From the NCBI GenBank assembly GCA_022797535.1, contig JAAWKU010000004.1:1-58334 (forward strand): a DNA stretch of 58,334 nt, given 5' to 3'. Below the pieces are notes generated by a model. The model saw nothing but the letters and a program-made list of their open reading frames with translations, was not told where the DNA came from and did not search any database. The translations under genes and the position numbers were made by a program. Shown in pieces: positions 16,024 through 23,638 of the stretch (position 1 is the first letter of the stretch; every line of letters starts with the position of its first letter). The stretch comes from Lachnospiraceae bacterium. Lineage in GTDB: Bacteria > Bacillota > Clostridia > Lachnospirales > Lachnospiraceae.

Positions 16024-18990
16024 TCAGATCTGCTCCTGCACAGGCTCCCTGTCATCCCTCTTGTGGCCCTGGGCCTGTTTCTTCTCCGAGAGCCTGCGGC
16101 GGCGTTTCCGGTCGATGTGGAACGGGCTGCCCCCTGCGGCCCTCTGCACATCCTCCCTAAGCAGCTTTTCCAGCCGGTGCATCAGGCGGGTTGCTGCCAG
16201 GAACAGGTCGGCGTCCTGAAATGCATCCATGTGCTCCAGCAGGAATGCCGCATAAATGTTGCCCTGTCCCGCGGCGGCCTGCAGGTACACAGTGGCTTTT
16301 TCCCTGTCATGGGGAATGTCTTTTCCGCAGAGGTACAGCTTTCCAAGGGCATACTGTGCATGTTGGTTTCCCTGCCCTGCAGACTGCTCCAGCCAGTAGA
16401 CGGCTTTTTCCACGTCCTTTGGAATATCCTCCCCGGAAAGACACAGTTTTCCAATGGTGTATTGTGCGTATTGGTTTCCTCGTTCTGCGGACTGCCCCAG
16501 CCAGTAGACGGCTTTTTCCACGTCCTTTGGGATATCCTCCCCGGAAAGACACAGTTTTCCAAGGGCGTACTGTGCGTATTGGTTTCCCTGTCCTGCGGAC
16601 TGCCCCAGCCAGCAGACGGCTTTTTCCATGTCCTTTGGGATATCTTCCTCGGATAGATACAGCCGCCCCAGCCGGTATGCCGCATAATCATTTCCCTGTC
16701 CTGCCGATAAGGTGAACAGTTCCACCGCCCTTGCAGCGTCCCTTTCTACCACCTCCCCGGACAGGCAGAGCTTACCGAGGGTATATTGGGCGGCGGCGTT
16801 TCCCGTCTCCGCCGCCTTAGTAATCCAACGGACGGCCTGCGCAGTATTTCCTTCCCCGGTTTCCAGCCACAGTTTCCCAAGGGCATACTGCGCATGGACG
16901 TTCCCCATCTTTGCCGCCCGCCCCCAATAAGCCGCAGCGGCATCATCATCCCTCTCGGTTCCCGTGCCGGTGTGCAGCATCTGTCCCAGACGGTACTGCA
17001 GCTTGTCATCTCCGCTCTTTTCTTCCAGATACAGAAAGCCGGAAAATGCATTCTGAAAACTGGTATCGGCCCGGCTGCTGTCCGTCTGTGTGCCAATCCC
17101 GTCACGGTACATCCTTGCCAGTTCATAATCCGCATATGGATTGCCCTGTTCCGCAGAGCAGCCATAAAGCCGGAATGCCTCTGTGTCATCCTGTGCCACG
17201 CCCTGCCCCCGGTGGTATAAGCCCGCAAGGGAATACTGCGCATACTTATGCCCTGCCGCTGCCGCCTGGGACAGCCACCGCGCCGCTGTCCCATAGTCCT
17301 GTTCGGCGCCAAGTCCGGCGGCATATATTTTCCCGATGCGGTATTGCAGGTAGGGGCGTTCCCCTTCCTTTGCTTCTTTCTCTGCCCCATGGAAAGCCTG
17401 CAGCGCCTTGGCGTACCATTCCTGCGCCGCATCCTGATCCGCATCCTGTCCAAGACCGTCCGCACATATCCTGCCCAGATCATGCATCGCCAAGGCGTTC
17501 CCCGCCTCCGCCTCCTGACACAGCAGGGTGCGGGCCTGTGTAAAGTCCTGCACGACATTCCCTGATCCGTAGAGATATCTGCGGGCCTGCTTATAGTTCT
17601 TGTTCCACTCCGCATAAAAGGCCGGACTGCCGCCAGCATCTTTCGGTGATTCCCTTTCCGCCGTCCTGCCGTCAGGTTCTTCCGCCCTGTCCGCATCCTC
17701 CGTGGGCCAGTCAGGGATAACCTCCGAAAACCAATCAGAGGCATCACTCAGAAAACAATCAGAGGCATCTTCCGGAAACTGGCCAGCGGTGTCTTCCCTG
17801 TCTGGCAGTCCTTCCCCGTCCGGAAACAGGCTCTCCCTTTCTTCCTGCCATGCCTCATCCTCAAAGAGAAACCGGCCGCTGCCCAGCCTGACCGCCTCCG
17901 TGATTACCATGTTCTTCAGGCTCTTAAACTGGGGCTGGCTGGAAAGCGGCGGCAAGGGCGGCGTGCTGTTCCGGTAAGTCAGCAGAATCTCACCCTGCCA
18001 TTTCCCCCATGCCCGGTACAGCGCATCCACCTTTTCCTCCTTCGCCAGTTCATCTACGATTCTGTCTACCAGATTTTTCACATCCCGCTTAAGGTACCCG
18101 TACACTTTTTTCCCGCCCGTGTTCTGCAGACGTTCTGAAAGTCGCACCATCATCTTCTCAATCTCCGTGCTTGCCACCGTGCTGCGGCGCAGTGCGTCCA
18201 TCGTCTCCCGCACCGCATTTGCAGCGCCTTTTTTCAGGTCTGTGCGGGATTGGTTCTGTTTTTCATAGATGTGCGCAAAGTCTTGCCGGAAGATATCGTG
18301 GGCCAGCTCCGAGCGCATGGCCTCGATGGACTTTTCCGTCAGGTATCCGTCATTGTCCTTTGCGGAATAGACCATCAGGTGTACATGGGGGTGGTGTCCC
18401 TCGTTGTGGAATGCGGCATACCAGCGCAGGTTGGCGCTGTCAATCTTCATGTGTTTGCAGAGCATAGCCCGCTTGGAGCGCAGCAGCGCCATCCACTGTG
18501 CGGCGCTGTCATAACCCAGCCTTGCGGCATCCTCCCGCCGTAGGGAGATGACGTGGGTCCAGACCGGGCCTTTATGTGCGGCCGCTTCCTGCTCCACCTG
18601 TTTTAACACCACCGCTTTCCCTGCGTCCGTAAACAGGCCGTGCTCACCCAGGCGTTCCACTCTGGGACGGTTTGCGATGTAATCCACATAGTTCTTCCGG
18701 CTGCCGATGAGATCCACGTTCTGCTCCAGAGCACAGGAGATAAACTCCGATGCGTTCCCCATGGTGGGGCGCAGCAAAAAGTCCGTGTATTCCAGCATCT
18801 CCTTTGCGGGCGGGATGTCACGGACGATCTGGCGTATCAGGTCTTTCTGCTGTATTGTGGCCGGGAGGTTCTGCCTGCTCCCTTCCACCTTCTCCACGCC
18901 CTCACGGGTGCTGACGTAGCGGACATAGTTCTCCAGCTGTGCTGGAGGCGCGTCCCGCAGGTAGCGGGAGGTAAAGATTATTTTTGGCAT
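16024..18990 (-). CDS. mobP3: MobP3-family relaxase with a long Sel1-repeat tail
   Basis: The relaxase nicks oriT and covalently leads the strand into the recipient. The N-terminal ~360 residues match MobP3: PKIIFTSRYLRDAP, YVRYVSTREGVEKVEGS with the candidate tyrosines, RPRVERLGEHGLFTDAGKAV, and the metal triad HHPHVHLMVYS near 200. A charged linker follows (about 360-460), then about eleven Sel1/TPR-like repeats of 36 residues (AQYALGKLCLSGEDIPKD and variants) to about 940, and a basic tail. Sel1 repeats bind protein partners; here they may contact VirD4 or host factors (inference). Three of the repeats are nearly identical in DNA. GGAGGGG before the ATG at 18990 sets the start. Confidence 0.93.
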   Translation of the reverse strand: MPKIIFTSRYLRDAPPAQLENYVRYVSTREGVEKVEGSRQNLPATIQQKDLIRQIVRDIPPAKEMLEYTDFLLRPTMGNASEFISCALEQNVDLIGSRKNYVDYIANRPRVERLGEHGLFTDAGKAVVLKQVEQEAAAHKGPVWTHVISLRREDAARLGYDSAAQWMALLRSKRAMLCKHMKIDSANLRWYAAFHNEGHHPHVHLMVYSAKDNDGYLTEKSIEAMRSELAHDIFRQDFAHIYEKQNQSRTDLKKGAANAVRETMDALRRSTVASTEIEKMMVRLSERLQNTGGKKVYGYLKRDVKNLVDRIVDELAKEEKVDALYRAWGKWQGEILLTYRNSTPPLPPLSSQPQFKSLKNMVITEAVRLGSGRFLFEDEAWQEERESLFPDGEGLPDREDTAGQFPEDASDCFLSDASDWFSEVIPDWPTEDADRAEEPDGRTAERESPKDAGGSPAFYAEWNKNYKQARRYLYGSGNVVQDFTQARTLLCQEAEAGNALAMHDLGRICADGLGQDADQDAAQEWYAKALQAFHGAEKEAKEGERPYLQYRIGKIYAAGLGAEQDYGTAARWLSQAAAAGHKYAQYSLAGLYHRGQGVAQDDTEAFRLYGCSAEQGNPYADYELARMYRDGIGTQTDSSRADTSFQNAFSGFLYLEEKSGDDKLQYRLGQMLHTGTGTERDDDAAAAYWGRAAKMGNVHAQYALGKLWLETGEGNTAQAVRWITKAAETGNAAAQYTLGKLCLSGEVVERDAARAVELFTLSAGQGNDYAAYRLGRLYLSEEDIPKDMEKAVCWLGQSAGQGNQYAQYALGKLCLSGEDIPKDVEKAVYWLGQSAERGNQYAQYTIGKLCLSGEDIPKDVEKAVYWLEQSAGQGNQHAQYALGKLYLCGKDIPHDREKATVYLQAAAGQGNIYAAFLLEHMDAFQDADLFLAATRLMHRLEKLLREDVQRAAGGSPFHIDRKRRRRLSEKKQAQGHKRDDREPVQEQI
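16391..16714 (-). repeat. Near-identical 108-bp tandem repeats inside the relaxase gene
   Basis: Units begin at 16391, 16499 and 16607, exactly 108 bases apart, each encoding one 36-residue Sel1 repeat with the motif DIPKDVEKAVYWLGQSAG. Neighbouring Sel1 units differ much more, so these three are a recent expansion that could change in number by slippage or recombination. Confidence 0.9.
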
Positions 18991-19013
18991 GGCGTTCCCC
19001 TCCTTTATCACAC

Positions 19014-19045
19014 AAAAAAAGAACGCCCTTGTATGAACGTTCTTA
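19014..19045 (-). terminator. Terminator below the type III toxin-antitoxin operon
   Basis: On the minus strand AAGAACG pairs with CGTTCTT around a 12-base loop, followed by seven T. It separates the inserted toxin-antitoxin locus from the relaxase gene, which starts 23 bases further on. Confidence 0.85.
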
Positions 19046-19057
19046 CAAAATATTTTA

Positions 19058-19825
19058 TTAGTATTCTTTGATTTCTATTTTCTGTATTTCCAATATATCT
19101 TCTGGAGGTATGCTTTTTTTAATATGCTGGCCTATGCTTATTGGATAGTCGTAATCCATAAACAGTTTCGAGGTTATAAATCTCAATATCTCCATAAACA
19201 CGTCATCATTTTGGAACGAATATAGATCATTTAATTTGAAACGGAATTTTACCATCACCGGAGTTCCCATTCCCGTCAACACGTCCCATATCTTTTCCAT
19301 TCCTTCATGATTCTCAAATGAGCGCTCTGCAATTTCGCCGCCATAATTTCTTGCAAAATAATTAAATTTTCCCTTATAGAGCAGATTGTCTGGTGCAAAA
19401 AAGCATACCCGCCCCTTGCGTTCTCCAAGATACCCATCATACATTTTCCGTATTCTTGCCATGGCATAACCAATGTCACTCTCCACTATGCCATTTTCCC
19501 TTAACGCTTTAGATAATCGGTTACAGTAACTGTCAAACTCCAGCTTGGCTAATCCATGCTTCAGTATTTCATCATCGGAACAGATTCTTGTAACATGGTA
19601 TCCAATCCAAAAATATTTTTCTGCTATATTCCAAAATTCTTTATACACCAGCTGGATAATGTTTTCTGACCAAAAAAAATCACTAGGTAAAGCACATTGA
19701 ACGGAAAAGGCATCTTTCGGTGTTCGTGAATTTACATACTTTTGCAGATGATCAGAACGATTTTTAACGCACTCCATAATATCTTCAGGATAGGTTTCTA
19801 TCTGTTCAACATATATTTCTTTCAT
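19058..19825 (-). CDS. Unknown protein coupled to the type III toxin
   Basis: I do not recognise this 255-residue protein. It is mixed alpha/beta, with no signal peptide or membrane segment, and is rich in aromatic residues (EKYFWIGYHVTRICSDDEIL, RVCFFAPDNLLYKGKFNYFA). Its ATG shares the sequence ATGA with the toxin stop codon, and GGAGGG lies just upstream, so it is translationally coupled to the toxin. It ends at a strong terminator, making it the last gene of the toxin-antitoxin transcript. Type III systems normally contain only RNA and toxin, so this is an added component or passenger; its role is open. Confidence 0.8.
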   Translation of the reverse strand: MKEIYVEQIETYPEDIMECVKNRSDHLQKYVNSRTPKDAFSVQCALPSDFFWSENIIQLVYKEFWNIAEKYFWIGYHVTRICSDDEILKHGLAKLEFDSYCNRLSKALRENGIVESDIGYAMARIRKMYDGYLGERKGRVCFFAPDNLLYKGKFNYFARNYGGEIAERSFENHEGMEKIWDVLTGMGTPVMVKFRFKLNDLYSFQNDDVFMEILRFITSKLFMDYDYPISIGQHIKKSIPPEDILEIQKIEIKEY

Positions 19826-20376
19826 ATATCCCTCCGCTGTGTCTTCCAATGCTGCTGATTCTTCCGCTTCTGCTGTACCATTTCCAGCTTTTTAAAATCG
19901 CAACAGCGTTTTTTCAAGAAACCATTGGCTTTATCCGACTGTACCATGATATACAGCTTATTAGCCTTTTTGACAATAGCTTCTTGGTTGCGCTGACACC
20001 AATCCAGCTGCTTTACCGCCATTTTTTTATAATTCCTTGCGGCAGCATCATCCCTTCCGATTACCCGGAGATTCAAGGGAACAATACAGCTTTCATCCAC
20101 TGGTATCATGTTGTTAAAATTTAAAACACCAATCAGCTTCTCCCCATCTAAAATTTTCATAAAATCCACATCATTCTTCATGGTTTTATGTTTTGGCTTC
20201 GGGGAGCTTAATGGGATGCAGTATTTCTGTTCCCCGCACACAATTACGATTCCCACAAAGGGCCTGGTTTCCTTTCCGACCTGTGGGGATACCGACATAA
20301 CTCTGTCATCTGCTTTTGCCAGATTTCGTATGTACTTCATATCTATGAGGTATAAATTCAGCCTTTTCTGTTCCAT
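19822..20376 (-). CDS. ToxN/AbiQ-family type III toxin (endoribonuclease)
   Basis: A 184-residue protein of the ToxN/AbiQ family. The opening LNLYLIDMKYIRNLAKADDR, the strand FVGIVIVCGEQKYCIPLSSPKPKHKTM and NNMIPVDESCIVPLNL are the typical N-terminal features, and KRCCDFKKLE ends the fold. Known relatives cut RNA at A-rich sites and are held inactive by a pseudoknot RNA made from upstream repeats. Just such a repeat array and terminator lie upstream at 20424-20564. AAGGGAC precedes the ATG. It may serve in phage defence or in element maintenance. The lower GC than its neighbours suggests insertion into the transfer region. Confidence 0.9.
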   Translation of the reverse strand: MEQKRLNLYLIDMKYIRNLAKADDRVMSVSPQVGKETRPFVGIVIVCGEQKYCIPLSSPKPKHKTMKNDVDFMKILDGEKLIGVLNFNNMIPVDESCIVPLNLRVIGRDDAAARNYKKMAVKQLDWCQRNQEAIVKKANKLYIMVQSDKANGFLKKRCCDFKKLEMVQQKRKNQQHWKTQRRDI

Positions 20377-20423
20377 AGCTGTCCCTTCATCAAAAATATT
20401 TTTCGCAAATTTTCTTTCGGGTA

Positions 20424-20451
20424 AAACTTAAGGCTGCGCTTCCGCGCAGCC
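20424..20451 (-). terminator. Terminator between antitoxin RNA and toxin
   Basis: GGCTGCGC pairs perfectly with GCGCAGCC around a GGAA tetraloop, followed by TTAAGTTTT. Known type III loci have a leaky terminator at this place to make excess RNA antitoxin over toxin mRNA. Confidence 0.88.
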
Positions 20452-20600
20452 TCAGATCGACTCCACTTCCGGTAGGACTCACCGCTTTTATAGGTTCCAC
20501 TTCCGGTAGGACTCACCGCTTTTATAGGTTCCACTCTCAGTAGGACTCACTGCTTTTTACAAGAGCATAAACTCCCATACGATAAGCTATGCTTATCTCT
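20452..20600 (-). ncRNA. Type III antitoxin RNA (ToxI-like), three 34-nt repeats
   Basis: Three head-to-tail repeats of exactly 34 bases (20463-20496, 20497-20530, 20531-20564); two are almost identical and the third has a few changes. The unit contains GCGGTGAGTCCTACCGGAAG, able to form a small hairpin or pseudoknot. The RNA would start near 20600, pass a GATAAGC/GCTTATC hairpin (20581-20597), and end at the 20424-20451 terminator. The expected action is that ToxN cuts the precursor into 34-nt units that then bind and inhibit it; the cut sites cannot be told from sequence alone. Confidence 0.85.
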
Positions 20601-20606
20601 AACTAA

Positions 20607-20635
20607 TTTATACCCAAAAATAGAAACTATGTCAA
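20607..20635 (-). promoter_or_regulatory. Sigma-A promoter of the antitoxin RNA
   Basis: Consensus TTGACA (20635-20630), a 17-base spacer, and TATAAA (20612-20607) on the minus strand. The strength fits the need for a large excess of antitoxin RNA. Confidence 0.88.
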
Positions 20636-20687
20636 GAAAATTTTTCATATTGTTTAATAATTTTAAAGCCCTTTCCTTCGGCCGCTA

Positions 20688-21101
20688 TCAGTTTTCCCGC
20701 CTCTGGTACCTGTACGCATCTTCAAACTCCACTGCGCCGTTGATGCGCTTCACTTCCTCCACACACTTCACATGGAGTTTCTGCAGCGCCTCCCCATCCA
20801 CGTCATGGGTGTAAGCAATGATCTGGGACAGCTTGGAAAGTTCCACCGCAATCTTAAAGTCCATCCGGGCCAGACGGTTCTCGCTGTCCTGCACCGTCCC
20901 TGCCACGGCGGAGGATAAGGACTGGAGCAGGTAATCTTCCGCCTTCCCCGCCATGAGGTATCCCAGATAAAACCGCAGCGCGTCCCCGATCAGCTCCGTG
21001 CGGTTTCTGGCCGCACCATTCCCGATGCAGGAATCGGCCAGCTCCAGAAGCTGCGTATCCACCCTGATGGAAAATTTGGCCTTATCCGCATTTGCGCCCA
21101 T
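20688..21101 (-). CDS. Relaxosome accessory protein (MobC/ribbon-helix-helix type)
   Basis: A 137-residue protein with an N-terminal ribbon-helix-helix (KAKFSIRVDTQLLELADSCI, NRTELIGDALRFYLGYLMAG) and a helical tail containing MDFKIAVELSKLSQIIAYTH, typical of proteins that bind oriT next to the relaxase. AGGAGG before the ATG at 21101 fixes the start; the open frame extends 76 codons further without a signal. In the ancestral order it would precede mobP3 directly; the type III toxin-antitoxin locus now separates them. Confidence 0.82.
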   Translation of the reverse strand: MGANADKAKFSIRVDTQLLELADSCIGNGAARNRTELIGDALRFYLGYLMAGKAEDYLLQSLSSAVAGTVQDSENRLARMDFKIAVELSKLSQIIAYTHDVDGEALQKLHVKCVEEVKRINGAVEFEDAYRYQRREN

Positions 21102-21562
21102 GGCATCCTCCTTCCTCCTGCCCTGTTTGCCCCCAGCCACCCTTAAAAATCCCCCTTTTCTTCTGATTTTCCTGCTGATTTCTCTGTCAAGCCACCTGAT
21201 TATCTGAAAACCTGTATCTCTGGGTGGCATCTGCCTTTCCCGCACGGCTTTGCCGGGCGGTGTGAACCGGGCGAGGGGGCTTGCAAAAGCCACCCGCCCT
21301 TTAACCTGCACACATTTCGACCCTGCCAATTACCCCCGGTTTCCCCGCCATTTTGGGCTGCCCCGCACTCCCTGCTGACAGGATTTGGGACTGTTTTCGC
21401 CAAATCGCCCCAAACAGGGCAGAAAGGGTGTCAGGCGGCCTGTTTATCCACTTTTCCCAAACAAGGGCACAAATCGCCCCACGGACGGCCACAGGGGGTA
21501 ACAGGGGCTTTCCTCTTACCCTGCCCTCACTTTGAGCGCCGCCTGTTCCGGATTGCGGGAGG
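21102..21562. other. Intergenic region, candidate oriT
   Basis: There is no credible gene in 460 bases between the relaxosome protein and the DUF6103 gene. It has several short inverted repeats, such as GGCTTGCAAAAGCC (21279-21292) and opposed CGCCC/GGGCG blocks, plus repeated ATCGCCCCA near 21403 and 21473. Position next to the relaxosome gene makes it the best oriT candidate, but I cannot point to a nic site. Confidence 0.35.
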
Positions 21563-21793
21563 TCAGACACCCCCGCCGCCTGCCTGGGATCTGGCCGGCC
21601 TGCGGGTAGCGGGCGGCGCATCCTCCCTGCTCTCGATGTACTCCCGGACGGCCTGGGGGACATACTTCTCATACATCTTCCCCATCGCCTCCGCCAGCTC
21701 CCCCTCGAAGTCCACGTTCTTTTTTCCCATGTACTGCCTGATGGCGCTTAATTTTTCCTCGTCATACTTCACCGTGAATGCCGTCTGCTTCAT
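21563..21793 (-). CDS. DUF6103-family small protein
   Basis: 76 residues: KQTAFTVKYDEEKLSAIRQY then a helix ending YEKYVPQAVREYIESRE and a short disordered tail. It matches the DUF6103 family of clostridial ICEs, function unknown, possibly DNA binding. AAAGGAG before the ATG at 21793 sets the start. It is in line with the DUF6329 genes. Confidence 0.8.
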   Translation of the reverse strand: MKQTAFTVKYDEEKLSAIRQYMGKKNVDFEGELAEAMGKMYEKYVPQAVREYIESREDAPPATRRPARSQAGGGGV

Positions 21794-21827
21794 GCTTTTC
21801 TCCTTTCTGGTTTTATCTCCCGTCCCC

Positions 21828-22457
21828 TCACATGGATGGGAGCATCCCCTGTGTCCCCGCAGGGACATCTGTCTGGCTGCTGCTTTTCATTTCCTCCTGG
21901 CTGATCCCATCCGTCAGTCCCTCCTGGGCAGTCCCCCTCTGGCAGTTCGGGCAGAAACCAAGGTGGTACGCCACGTCAAACTGCCCGTCCTCAATGACCA
22001 GGTCCGCCACCTCCGGGCGGCTGCAGAGCATGTCCCCCAGGGTCTCCTGCAGGAACGGCTTCCTCTCCACGCACAGGCCGGTCATGTCCTCCAGTTCATC
22101 AAAGCTGACCGTCCAGTTCCCCTCCGTGGTCCGGCTGGTGCCCCCGGCAATGATGGCATCCACGGCCTCCGCCAGCTCCAAGTTCAGCCTGGAGAGCGTG
22201 GGGTAGCGCAGGGCTGTGGCCTCCGGCACATAGGAGGCATACCGGGCGTATCCGCTGCCCCCGCTCTCCACCAGCAGGCAGTGGTACACACCCTCCCCGT
22301 CCACCCCCATCACTTCCGTACTTTCCACGATGACCTCGTGGCGGTGCAGGGGGTGGCGCAGCATTTCCTCCAGCTTCCCCGCCGGGACCGTGACGGTTTT
22401 CTCTATGGCAAATTCCCGGAAAGTAAAATCCGGCTTGTGTTCAAACACTGTTTTCAT
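21828..22457 (-). CDS. DUF6329-family protein, short paralogue
   Basis: 209 residues. It shares its layout with the N-terminal half of the next gene upstream (22516-23628): a basic start with KPxF, the strand GVYHCLLV, YARYASYVPEA, then an acidic helical part and a Cys pair CPNCQ near 180. The family is known only from mobile elements. The tail DVPAGT also occurs in VirB4. GGAGG upstream supports the ATG. Confidence 0.78.
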   Translation of the reverse strand: MKTVFEHKPDFTFREFAIEKTVTVPAGKLEEMLRHPLHRHEVIVESTEVMGVDGEGVYHCLLVESGGSGYARYASYVPEATALRYPTLSRLNLELAEAVDAIIAGGTSRTTEGNWTVSFDELEDMTGLCVERKPFLQETLGDMLCSRPEVADLVIEDGQFDVAYHLGFCPNCQRGTAQEGLTDGISQEEMKSSSQTDVPAGTQGMLPSM

Positions 22458-22515
22458 ATCCTGCAGCCTCCTTCCCCCGGGGCCGCCAACATCAGGGAAA
22501 GACAGCCCCGCCCTT

Positions 22516-23628
22516 TCACATGGACTGGATCGGCGTTTCCTCCTGTCCTATGTCCGGCCATCCTTCCAGAAGACCTTCAACGGACATGGGGAGGATATCC
22601 TGAACGCCCCCGCCTGCCGCCAGATGTTCTGCCGCCCGTGCCATCTCCCATGGGAAGATGCAGGAACGGTGCTCCGCAAGGGAGACCATCTCCCCGGCCA
22701 CCCTGTCCCCATGCCTCTCCCGGATGGCACGGAAACGGCACATAAATTCATCCAAAAACACCTCTGCCGTCTTGCCGGGTACTTTCGGCTCCCCCGCCTT
22801 ATCATACCCCTCCAGCTCCTTTGCCCACTCATACCAGACTGCGGCCGCCTCCCCGCTGCATGGGCGGATGGCCTCCAGCTCCCTTGCGAACACCTCGTAT
22901 TCCATCCCCTGTCTTTTTGCAAAAAAGCTGCCCACCCTCCCCACGGGGATAAAACCTACATCCGATTCATGGACCAGATATGTGTCAGCCGGTATGCCGC
23001 TGCGGATCAGGTCGCCAAGCCTCTGCCGTTTTTCCTCCGGACAGGCGTGTTCTGCGATTTCTTCTTTCTGGCGTTCCTGGATCTGCTCCGGGTGGTATCG
23101 GATGCCGAAACAATCTCCCCGGATACACACTTCTACCACCTCCGGCCTCTCTGCGATCATGTCCGCCATAAGCTCCTGCAGGAACGGGTTTTCTCCCAGC
23201 TCCAGGCCGGACTGCTCCCTGATTTCTTCAAAACTGACCTCCCAATATCCCTCCTGCTCGTTGTCCAGCCCCTTTGTGATAAACTGCTCCACCAAAAGCG
23301 CCAGCCTGTACCCCATCTCCGACAGGGAGTCGTATAGAAAAGCTGCCGCATCCGGCACATAGGAGGCATAGCGGGCATAATCATACCCATCCGCCTCCAC
23401 CAGAACGCCATCCCGGTGGTTTTCGCCGGTGACCAGCAGGCAGTGGTACACGCCACTTTCATCCTGGCGCATCAGATTCACATTCCCTTTTATATAGTCA
23501 TGGTATTCCATCGGGCTTTGCAGGAATCGTTCAAATTCCCTTTCTGAAAGGCGGATGGTCTTTTCCGCCTTTGTCTGGCAGAGTTTAAAGCATGGCTTGT
23601 GTTCCATGATAACATTTGTTGGATTCAT
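22516..23628 (-). CDS. DUF6329-family protein, long paralogue
   Basis: 371 residues. The N-terminal ~190 residues are paralogous to the downstream gene (GVYHCLLVTGEN, YARYASYVPDAAAFLYDSLS, NPFLQELMADMIAERPEVVE). The C-terminal half is specific, with VGFIPVGRVGSFFAKRQGME and a helical end. No catalytic motif is visible. AGGAGGG before the ATG at 23628 sets the start; it follows the NlpC/P60 gene by 10 bases, so the two are co-transcribed. Confidence 0.78.
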   Translation of the reverse strand: MNPTNVIMEHKPCFKLCQTKAEKTIRLSEREFERFLQSPMEYHDYIKGNVNLMRQDESGVYHCLLVTGENHRDGVLVEADGYDYARYASYVPDAAAFLYDSLSEMGYRLALLVEQFITKGLDNEQEGYWEVSFEEIREQSGLELGENPFLQELMADMIAERPEVVEVCIRGDCFGIRYHPEQIQERQKEEIAEHACPEEKRQRLGDLIRSGIPADTYLVHESDVGFIPVGRVGSFFAKRQGMEYEVFARELEAIRPCSGEAAAVWYEWAKELEGYDKAGEPKVPGKTAEVFLDEFMCRFRAIRERHGDRVAGEMVSLAEHRSCIFPWEMARAAEHLAAGGGVQDILPMSVEGLLEGWPDIGQEETPIQSM

Positions 23629-23638
23629 GGTGTCCCTC

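Noticed and set aside
20463-20564. Three 34-nt direct repeats considered as a small CRISPR array
   Set aside because: Repeats are contiguous with no spacers, there are no cas genes, and promoter, terminator and ToxN gene fit a type III antitoxin.
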